Positions 44,643-53,706 of a DNA stretch of 64,000 nt are shown piece by piece. The translations under genes and the position numbers were made by a program. The notes under the pieces were generated by a model. The model saw nothing but the letters and a program-made list of their open reading frames with translations. It had not been told where the DNA came from and did not search any database. The stretch is from contig JAULSU010000005.1 in NCBI GenBank assembly GCA_030512335.1, positions 3,782,001 to 3,846,000 of the forward strand, read 5' to 3'. The DNA is from Immersiella caudata. Lineage: Eukaryota > Ascomycota > Sordariomycetes > Sordariales > Lasiosphaeriaceae. Positions within the stretch are counted from its first letter, which is position 1; every line of letters starts with the position of its first letter.

Positions 44643-45868
44643 TTAGGCATACTCGTAGCACAGCAACCCACTCCCCCTGATGTCCATGACACCCGCGATG
44701 GTCGCGTTGGGGATGATCCCGCCCATGTTCAGCACATGATTCAACGTCGTGATGTTACCCGGATCGCCCGCGGGCTTCTGGTAGGGCGAGGCTAAATCAG
44801 GGTTCAGCGAGTCACTCGGCGGGAAGGCCGACGGGGCAGGCGCAACCTCGGGAGCGTTCGGGCTGACGGAGCCCGGCGGGGGCGGGGTGCCGCGCGGCGG
44901 GGAGACATTGACGCCGCCGATCTCGGTGAGGCGGACGCCCAGGTTGAGCTCTTGCCATTCCCACCAGAGCTTGTCGAGCCAGGCGTGGTGCAGGTAGAAG
45001 AGAGGGTCGCCGGGGGAGGCGACGGCGTCGAGGAGCTTCCCGCCGATGGCACCGTGTCCGCTGCGGTGCGGGCAGCGCTCGAAGCACGGCCAGAACTCGG
45101 CAAAAGTCTGCTTCTGCCTGCAAAAATCGATGTAGGCCTGGCCTGCCATGACGCTCACCGAGTCGTTGACGTAGCGGTTGATGCAGTTGGGGCCGAACCA
45201 GTAGCCGGGACCGATGTTGTTGACGAACGAGGCAAACGGCCCGGTCGTGATGCACCCGTTGGGTCCACTGCCGTCACCGCCGAAGCCCGTGACGGGGTCG
45301 AGGACAACTGAGGTTGAGTAGTGGCCGGCGTCGCGGGTCTCGTCCCACCAGCTTTGACTTGTCAGAATTTTTTTTTCAAAAAAAAAAAATGAAAGAGAAA
45401 AAGAAAACCGCAGACAAAATACTTACGGCTGCATCCCCTTGTATCCGCATTCATCTTGAAGCAACTTTTCGTGGGCGTAGAGGTAGTATCGGTGATACGG
45501 GAGGAAGCCGCCCTGAAAAGAAATCAATGTTAGTTACTGACTGATGAGTTGAGTTGATGGAGTTTAGGTATGCGTACAACATTGTGGATGATGGCACCCG
45601 ACGCTTGATGAATCGACTGCAACTCCTCAAAGCGGTTTGTCGCGCCCGGCAGGCCCAGCGTGGCAGGCTTGCTCATGAGGCAAAGCTCTGCATCGATGTA
45701 GGCCTTCTTCTCCTTGTTGGAGAGCGTGTGCCATGCCTTTCGCTGGTTCTTGGGCTTGTCGGGCTTGCACTTCTTGGAACTGTCGCGACGGTGATGGGGG
45801 GTCGCAACGGCGGCCGTCACCGCGCTGGCGAAGACGGCCAGGGTGGCCAGCAGATTGGTGAGCAACAT
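44643..45868 (-). CDS. Secreted tyrosinase-domain copper oxidase
   Basis: Three exons (45578-45868, 45427-45512, 44643-45351; introns 65 and 75 bases) encode 361 residues. A signal peptide is evident (LLTNLLATLAVFASAVTA). The CuA site is formed by the His residues of AIIHNVGGFLPYHRYYLYAHE, and the join of exons 1 and 2 rebuilds it. Exon 2-3 joining gives QPWWDETRDAGHYSTS, typical of the family. The CuB site includes RSGHGAIGG and DPLFYLHHAWLDKLWWEW. These type-3 copper proteins oxidise phenols to quinones; short secreted fungal forms are linked to melanin-like products or cross-linked metabolites. The C-terminal part (SPPRGTPPPPGS...) is Pro-rich. The substrate cannot be deduced. The second intron carries long T and A runs. 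Confidence 0.9.
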
Positions 45869-46984
45869 CGCGTCGTACAAGATCGACAGTCGATCTGCCG
45901 CTACGCCAAGGCTGGGGTAAGAAAAGAAATACAACGAGTGAAGATGGAGAAAAGGGTTCAGGGTAGCCCACGTGGAGTGCAACGTTTGTGGAAACCTCTG
46001 TCCGTCTTTTGTACTCGAAGTGGTTCGTCCTCGGTCCGCGCGCCTCCAGGGGCAGTACCTAAAATATAGGATCACAGGAATGTCTTGATAGTCAATTTCA
46101 TTTATTCTTGGTGGCTAGGATGTTGCTGTATCTCTGATTGGTAAAGGCTTTGCCAAGGCAGCCTGTGCATGTAGCGGCCGGGCATCGTTCCCGGGGTCCC
46201 CGTCCCAAGGGGATGGATTACGGGACGGGATAGGCACGCTTATAAAGTCTGCTGCAGAGCCTTGTTCGTTACTGCCGCTGACGCTGATCTGTCAACACAC
46301 AAACACACAGACACACAGTTCGCGCGCCTCCCCGCACGTCCTCGACGTCATCCATCGTTGCCAAAAGAGGGAGCAAGTCCGCCAATACATCTCCAAGACA
46401 ACCAACAGGAGAAATTCACTCCCCCGAATCCCCACGTGAGGGCATCAGTGCGGCGAGGACGGCTCAAAGATGCAAAGACGCCACCATGTTCTCATCCACG
46501 TTGTGATCGTGCAGTTTCCAGGTTGCTGGAACGGTTCACCTCCGTGCGCTGCTTGCAAAGTCCCCGTCAGGACGTTGGCTCTTGCCCAACCCACGGCCCG
46601 GCCCGGATAGTTGGACACGGGGTGTCCTGTCATCTCGCGAATCGCCCCATTGCTCCGCCCACTTGGCTCCAAGGAACTCCCCGACTACCAAGAACCCATC
46701 CACACCATTCTGGAATTGGTAAAGTAACCGGTGAAAAGGGGAGGTAAGTCTGGGGCGGAAAGGGGAGGTAAGTCTGGGCGGAAAGGAAAAGTAAGAAGTA
46801 GCGTACTTCGGACAACTCAATGCATTAGCGCCTCTTTCAAGGGTGGTAATATTGGCTCTTGGGATAGAATATTGGAGGAGGGTGGAACAGTTTCGTCCGC
46901 ACGATAGACTCTCAGCTGACTGGAAACCTCGAAGCTCATTTGTCCGTCCCCGCTCAAACTGTTCCCGAGGGGTGGGCGGCAGCA
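45869..46984. other. Intergenic region upstream of tyrosinase
   Basis: 1.1 kb with no supported gene. On the minus strand a TATA-like CTATATTTTAG lies near 46058-46068, about 190 bases before the tyrosinase start. A tandem duplication of about 24 bases (AAGGGGAGGTAAGTCTGG and flank) lies at about 46735-46785. Confidence 0.45.
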
Positions 46985-48423
46985 TCACTTCCTTCCAGCC
47001 AACAACTTGACCGCCGTCGCCGGGTACGTCCACAACCCGTTGGCACTCTCGTACGTTGTACACGTAATATCGGTTACTCTAGTGCGCGGATACCCCTCCT
47101 TGTTGAACATGGTGGGATGATTCACGGGATCCATCGCCGACTCGAGCGTAGGCGCGTGTCGCCAAGCGCCGAAGGACGACGGCGAAGGGATAGTTCCCTT
47201 GTTCCAGGCCTCGAACACCTCGTTGGCCGACGTGGCGAGGGCCTCCCCGCACTTGGCGAGGTTCGTGCGGTTCTCCGGTCGTAGCAGAGTCGAGTCGCCG
47301 TACGAGACCCAGGTTTCGCCGAGAGGATTGTTGACCCGCAGGCCGGCTTTGTTGTCCTCGCTGTGCATGGCCTTATCGGGAACGAGTTTCGTTAGATCGA
47401 TGGGCCCTTGTCAATGACAGAAAACAGGATTCACACGTGTCTTACATGGGCACAGATATCCTTGTCGAACCTCAGCGAGTTTCCAGCATACAGCTTCCGA
47501 CGCGGCACCCTCAAGTGTCCGGCCGCGAACGAGTCCTGCAGGAAGTGATCTGCAAAGGCATTCATGGCGTAAGCATCCTCGAGATTCTTTGGTATTTTGC
47601 TGGACGCGGCCTTCCGCAGCGCCGCGGTATGACCGGCATTGTACGCTGTCCGGGCATCCGCTCCGAAGTGGTCGAGGTTGAGGAGCGCTAGACCGAGATA
47701 GCCCTTCTCCTGATCGCCAAACATGCCGCGCAGCACCGATTTCATCTCTTCAATGTACTTGGTAGTGAAGCTATCGTAGTACGTGTCAACGATGCTGACG
47801 TCCGCCCCGGGTTGGGACGCCTTCTCTACGACAGCGACCTCGTCTTTTTTGGTGCTGATAAAGCCCTCTGCCAAAGCCTTTGCGCTGGACTTGCTGGCTA
47901 GAGTTGCGAAGCCGAGCTCAAAGCGTTGGACCTGCTCTTCGGCGTCTTTGCCGAAGCAGATGGGCTCCTTGAAGGCGAAGAAGTCCCCGCCTAGGGCGGA
48001 AATTTGCCCGTATGTGACCTGTAGACCGTTCTCAAGCCTGAATGGCTTGTCCTTGGCAAGCTGTTTGGTGCCGTCGTGCCATGATAGAAGTACCGTGTTG
48101 CCAAGAAGGACATGCTCTCCGAACTGGAAGCGCAACGCCGATATATCGTTATTCGTGGTCTCCGCTGCGCTGCTATCATCTTGATCCTGCTTAGGTAGCG
48201 CGAGTGCACCGGTCTCCCGAATTTGTTCTAGCGCAGCTTTGGATGTTTGCAGGGACGGAAACGAGCCGTGCAACAAGGCGTCAAGAATGTCCTGTTCCCT
48301 GGGAGGAGGAACAGACGGATCGTCGTCGTGGTTGATTGGGCCGCTCCTATCGGCTGGTTCTTCACGGGACCTGGATGGGAAGATGCAACTGCAGAAGCAG
48401 TGAAAAGGAAATTTGTAACCCAT
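46985..48423 (-). CDS. PLC/P1-nuclease-like zinc-fold protein, uncharacterised
   Basis: Exons 47446-48423 and 46985-47371 joined over a 74-base intron encode 454 residues; the acceptor ATAAG at 47372 keeps frame and joins DKDICAH to AMHSEDNKAGL. The central region (about residues 225-345) has NLDHFGADARTAYNAGH and NAFADHFLQDSFAAGHLRVP. The H-x3-D-x5-H pattern in HFLQDSFAAGH resembles the metal ligands of the zinc-dependent phospholipase C/P1 nuclease fold. No signal peptide is seen; instead the N-terminus GYKFPFHCFCSCIF carries three clustered cysteines that could be acylated. The enzyme activity is unproven. Related proteins occur in bacteria and fungi as far as I recall; I give no name. Confidence 0.7.
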
Positions 48424-50607
48424 TTGGCGTGCAGAGAATCTGAGGGTCGGAAGGAGTGTCTCTGTCCGCAGTGAGAGGACATCGCCAAGATTCCCCCGCT
48501 AAATAGGTAGGTCGTTTGCTAGGCAGGACTCAATGTGATGTGAATTGTCAGGTTCAGCTCGTCAGACGACTCCCGGGGCTGATATGGCTGGCGTCGCAGA
48601 GGCCTGAATGCAGGAAGTGAAGTGTCTTGGTGCGGGGAAGAGCAGTCTCGGAATAGAGGGTGTGGGGCCGAGGGCTGGTATTGGCTCAGCCTCCACACGA
48701 GATGTGCCCATGTGTAAAAGTGCTTCGGTAAAGCATCACGGGACTACCGATGCTAGGTGTGTTTTGACAAGTTCGGACAGAGCGATGCTAGTTACGACGC
48801 AGCTGCACTACGTGGTGTTTGAGCATCTGGGTTTCTTCAGCGGTCCGAAGCCATCCTGGGTGCTCCGAGTTCTGAACAGACAATTTCATTGTCAGTCGGA
48901 ATCCAGATGGCCGGAATTCAACGTACCGTGCCTGGCAACCTATTGGTGCCGCGCTGCTTCGTTGACAGTTGGTACGCATCGCTTTCGCTCTGTCTCGCGC
49001 ATTGCTTGCTCGTCTGCCAGGACAAGCGCGATAGCGTAATGGGTTTGAAAAGGTCGACGATAACGCAAAATTTTGCCTTCAAAGGGCCCTAAAATACTGG
49101 AAGGGCAAACGTTTCGTCTCAAGCCAAGTAAAATCCAGCCTTTGGCTGCAACGTCTTCGTTAAAGAGGCTATAGGTCTTGAAAGGAGGTCGAGAACATAC
49201 CCGCGGTACCATAGGTAAGCAAACAAAGTGAGTACCTAGGTATTAACTGGATCCATCCGCTTTATCCTCACCTCATCCTCGTGTAACTACCTAGACAATG
49301 TTGGCTGAGGAGATGGAGTTTGTGTGTAATCATCCTACTACTATCTCCGGCGGGAGGTCAGGGAAAGCTCAGGACAAGTCAGCCACAGTTTTGTCTGCTC
49401 TCGTTACAATCTGCCCCCCTCGGGCCTTGGCAAGCATGCAGTGGCCCGAGTCTAGTCGCGATGCAGCATGTGAAAAATGGAGAATGTGGCGGCCAATGAT
49501 GGGCCGTGTCTTACACAAAGCTTTGGAAGTGCATCGAAAAGATTACTCATGTAACACTGACAAAAGGTCTTGCCGTTCGTCCCGTTGGCTCCATCATCCC
49601 CCAGCCTGGGATCCTGGGGTACACATGGACCCCTGCTGATGGATATGGGAACAACGGGACAATGCTTGATAAAGTTCTTTAATTAGCATCATCAGCTCAT
49701 CTCAAGGCCGTGCCTTTCTCCGATTCATTACCTTGGAGTTGCATTTTGCATTTGTGAACCAGGTTAGTGGTCTCAAGATTCCGACATGTGCTTACCCGGC
49801 TCTCGGCATGTTATCATGTCCTTGTCGGAAGGCGCATGTTCGACACATGGCCTAATGCCGGTACAATGATGACGATGGCGAGCTGGATGACATCGTCACC
49901 ATCCTGAGCTGTAGGTACGGTTCACTCCGAGCCCTTTGCGTTGGTCAGATGCCGGATCGGGAAGTTGAGATATGAACCCCCATTATTTCCCGGCTCGGCA
50001 GTCTTTAGTGACACAAGATCTCGGGAAGAAGGGGGAAAACCCCTTACCGCATAATCCCAAGCCTTGGAATCGCAACCTGTCTAACTTCGTGGAAGGGTAA
50101 AATGTGCGAATGGTGGCATTGATGAAAAAGCGAAGGAAGGTGCGACGGCGGAGGAGCGTCCCGGTGGAGAGAAGCGATCAAAGCGCAGCGATAAGTGATA
50201 GGTAAATGGCGCTTCTTTCCCTGATCATTTACTTCCGATGCTACCCAGATGCAAACTCTCCGATGCGTTTACCAGGCACTGAGTTTGGCTCGCGGTTTCC
50301 GTCAATCACCCAACTCCACAAAAACGTTCCAATCGGTACAACAAACTCGTCGCAACCGTCGCCATGGCGCAATCTCCACGCACGGGCAGCGCATCTCACC
50401 CCATGAACGACAGAAAGTCTGCGCCGGCGACCTCGGCAGCATCAACGCAGATGGCGGCATGACAGGCCACCGCATAGCGCCTTGGAGCTGGTGGTGGAGG
50501 GGTTCGGCCTCAAGTATAAATCAAGTCGGGAATCCTCAGATCAGGTCACCCAACTTCACCATCAGACCAAGTGCCTTCTTCAATCTGAACTGGTCCCCTA
50601 AGCCAAC
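48424..50607. other. Gene-poor region
   Basis: 2.2 kb without a supported gene. ORFs of up to 143 codons lack recognisable protein features. A TATAAAT element at about 50514 precedes the decayed ORF that starts at 50608, so a promoter may remain here. Confidence 0.4.
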
Positions 50608-50815
50608 ATGTTCTCGCCTCTGATGTCAGCCGGGCCCTCGCCTTTCTCCACCCTCGCCAGCGTCGCCTCAGCTACCCCCGTGCCTGAGCCTCAGCGCATC
50701 GTTATCCCGCCTGTCCATAACGCCTGACAAGTCCACCACGGCCTGACCAATGCCAAATACCAGAACACTTTCAACTAGCTGGTGGGCCAGGGCTATCGTC
50801 TTAACTGAGTACGTC
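50608..50815 (+). pseudogene. Decayed coding remnant with three in-frame stops
   Basis: From an ATG at 50608 the frame reads FSPLMSAGPSPFSTL, then PEPQRIVIPPVHNA, a stop (50725-50727), QVHHGLTNAKYQNTFN, a stop (50776-50778), LVGQGYRLN and a stop (50806-50808). The pattern HHGLTNxxYQxxFNxLVxQGYRL recalls the N-terminal repeat of secreted fungal polyglycine-hydrolase or beta-lactamase-like proteins. That match is from memory and weak. Each stop can arise by one transition from a sense codon (CGA or CAA/CAG, CAG, TGG). A TATAAAT lies about 95 bases upstream. The last stop is followed by GTACGT, which looks like an intron donor. Confidence 0.45.
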
Positions 50816-51061
50816 CACACGCTGCTGTTTTTTTTTACCTCACTTCCCCCCTTCTACCTTACTGTCTCAGAAGGAGAAGGAGGATAAGAATCTCAACACA
50901 TGCAGGAGTACCCCAGAATGTGTGAGGGGCCAGCAAGGTAGGTACTGTCGCTGGTAAGATATTCGATTATAGTTTCTGTATAAAGGGAAAGGAGGAAGGG
51001 GGTACCCTTAAGGGGGACACTAATTGTATATAGTTATTGTAATCGAGAAGTCGCTGGTCTC

Positions 51062-52222
51062 AGGTGCCCTAGACACCCCAGACTCTCTGCTCTTTACCAG
51101 AGTGTACGAAGCCGCTCCAGCGGAGACACCGAATCACCTGAGGCTACTGAGGACAACCCACCTTGTCATCCTCGGAGTCCACATGATAGCCTTTCCGACA
51201 ACGAGACAGTCTGTTCAAGTGTCCCGAGCCAGCCGTCTACTAAGCTGGGCAATAACACAGAGTCTCTTCATTCTGCCCAAGACAGGGGTCAAGGCGGTAC
51301 ACTCCGCCGTGACTCTGCCAACCCCAAATCAGCCATGCAGTCATCCCCTAGTCAAGCCCTGGTCAGCCCTCAGCGCGTCCTCGGTCCCCGTCGACACCGC
51401 GATACTGATGATGAGGAGGTCTACCGTCCTGTTGAGGACAGCGACGCTGAGCATAGCGAAGATGATGTCCTGCCGAGACTACGCAAGCACCGTAGGGTAA
51501 TCGTCTCAAACTCTTCAACCGGCGGAACGGCCGCTCAGCAGCAAACGCATCAATTTGGTGCCGACCGATCACGACGAATTCGGAGAACGTCCCGCCCTCT
51601 AAGGCGCCGGAATCGACCCAGCATTCCCAGCCCGCCATCTTCACAAGGTCCAACCTCAGAAGAAGAGGCAGCCAAAGCCCATGCCGCAAAGTTTGAGGAA
51701 TGGCCCCTTAGAAACGCGGTCTTCAAACGCGTTACACTAGACGGGATAACAGCTTTCCAGCTGCAGTTCACTTGGGACCCATGTCTAGAACATGATGGAC
51801 GCCGTGTACGGAGCAGCACAAGAGCCGCTAAGAGCCAGAGCACCACAGCAAATCCCAAACCGACTTCACGAAGAGCGAGATACACGTCGGAGGATGATGC
51901 AAAAATCTACCAGCTGAAGGAACAAGGACTGTCTTGGCTTGCAATCGCCAAGCAACTTCCAGGACGCTCTGCCCCAGCTATTGAGCCAAGGTATTACGCC
52001 AAGCTCAAGCCCAGTCCCTCTCGCGGGCGTCAGCGACTACGCGATACTTCCTGAACCTCAGTAGCGGATAATTCTAACGGGGAAGAGTGGGATGTTAAAG
52101 AGATTAGTAACCACAGAGAGCCGGACGGTAGAGGGCTGGAATTTCTTATGAAGTGGAAAGGCGGAGACGAGACGTTGGAACCGTCTAAATACGTAGCGGA
52201 GACAGAGGCACTTAACAAGTAA
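51062..52222 (+). pseudogene. SANT/Myb and chromodomain protein, broken by a stop
   Basis: One frame runs from about 51062 to 52222 with a single TGA at 52052-52054. Before it lie a Ser/Arg-rich region (DTDDEEVYRPVEDSDAEHSE) and a SANT/Myb-like domain (RYTSEDDAKIYQLKEQGLSW, then LPGRSAPAIEPRYYAKL). After it, in the same frame, comes a chromodomain (EEWDVKEISNHREPDGRGLE, then LMKWKGGDETLEPSKYVAE). The usual TWEP of chromodomains is TLEP here. No good ATG opens the frame, so the 5' end is missing or lies beyond an unseen intron. An intron removing the TGA was tested (51991-52061) and breaks frame. Such SANT-chromo proteins occur in multiple copies in some fungi. Most likely an inactive copy. 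Confidence 0.6.
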
Positions 52223-53706
52223 GCGCCTTTATGGCCAGTTGGCTTAGATACTGTCTAAGCGTTTACAACGTAATTAGTTATGCTTGCCTGACTCTCCAGT
52301 GATTGTAGTGGCATCGCCAAGCCCTCATTCTGCTCTCCGTCGTGATCAAGGCCATCAGTCTTACCGTTTTTAATTCCAACCAGGTTTGTTAAACTTCAAA
52401 CAAATAACGGCAAGTACTGACATCGACATCCTCCCTACAAGCCAGGCAGCCACGAAGCTTAAGGCCGTCGGTAAAACGCTCCTTCTCTTGCCATTTTCTT
52501 CCTTAATATCTCTCCTTCTAGCAAAAACCTTCCAGGTCCTCTCACTCTTTGCTTTCCTTATGCTTTCCAACCACCGCGGCTTCTCTCTCCCAAGTACTCT
52601 CTAACCAAACCTCACCATCGAAAAGCAAAGATATCTACTTAGTTTGCTTTCTTCGACCATTACGAAAGCCTGCTAATTATTCCTCTACTCCTGGCTGGGC
52701 CTGACATTCTTCCGCCGCTGCGTTAGCTTTCTCTCACAGCCCTGCTTTTCATTTACTACTAAACTAAGAAGACCGAACAGGCCTGTTGCCTACTACGTCA
52801 CCTTCTCAGATCTTCACCCGACAAGATGGCCTCCCTTCGAGATCTTATTCGCAATCCGGATTTATCACCAGTTACTTCCTCTCCATTTTCCTTTTCAGAA
52901 ACTCTTTCTCACCCTAAAATGCTCTGTCAAGCGGCTACTCAAATAAAACCATCATTAAAGACCAAGCCTCGTAGAACCAAAGAGACTTGTCTGCCTGATA
53001 TTCGGGATGTCGGTATATGTCGCTGGATGGCAGGCGCGCCCAATCAAGGACGTAACCCATTCAGTTCGTAATCGCCACCCTCAGACTGGCAGTCGCAATC
53101 AGGATCCTCCCCGTCGCATTCGCAGTCCTCCCCCCCCTCATCGTCATTGTCGTTATTGCTGTCATCGTCGTCATTGTCGTCATCAGCGTCATCGGGGTCA
53201 TTCTCGTCATCCTCGTTATCCTTGTCGCCCTCACCACTGGCTACGAGTTTACGATTTTACTGTATCCGGGAGTGTCATTACCCGATCGGACAGGGCTGTT
53301 TTAACTCGCTTCGCGGGCTTGCCTCGCGATACGAAGATCCATTAAGTGAAGTCTATCCGCACGCAAGTGGTAATGTTTACGCATGCAATTCACACTCGCA
53401 AGTCCGATCGCCACCAAGCGTATTTGCCTCCATTAGGTCACATGCCGCGTGACTTCAACATTAATGGAAAATTCTAGAATTCCGTTATATCTATAAAATA
53501 ACTTGTCCTCCCAGACCCTTCTGGTGTCAAGCTAGAAAAAAGAAATATAGAGAGGAAAGAGAGAAGAGAGATCAGCATTCGTTATCTGCCGAGAACGTCA
53601 TATTTAGGACACGCCCCGATTGACAGCCAATGGCAACACACCATCCTTCGGTAAAGGATGTATAGAACGCTAGAGGCGCGCGTCTCGCGGTGTGTGCTAC
53701 TTCCTC
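52223..53706. other. AT-rich relic region with simple repeat
   Basis: 1.5 kb with many stops. A small ATG-started ORF at 52826-53071 (81 codons, ASLRDLIRNPDLSPVTSSPF...) has plausible composition but no known relatives, so I do not call it a gene. An imperfect GTCATC/GTCGTT trinucleotide array lies at about 53138-53222. Downstream AT content rises, with short tracts near 53500-53570. Confidence 0.4.
53138..53222. repeat. Imperfect GTC/ATC trinucleotide array
   Basis: About 85 bases of imperfect GTCATC and GTCGTT units. On the plus strand one frame gives a Val/Ile-rich string and another a Ser/Leu-rich one; on the minus strand it gives Asp/Asn. All frames look protein-like only because of the repeat. 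It may be the remains of an acidic coding tract on the minus strand. Confidence 0.6.

Noticed and set aside
51991..52061. A possible GT-AG intron that would remove the TGA in the SANT-chromo gene
   Set aside because: At 71 bases it shifts the frame and meets TAA three codons later, so it does not rescue the ORF.
52826..53071. An 81-codon ORF beginning with ATG
   Set aside because: Composition is plausible but there is no family, and it lies in a decayed AT-rich area; kept only as a remark in the intergenic entry.
53138..53222. A Val/Ile-rich putative membrane helix in the trinucleotide array
   Set aside because: All frames of the repeat look protein-like; the array alone explains it.
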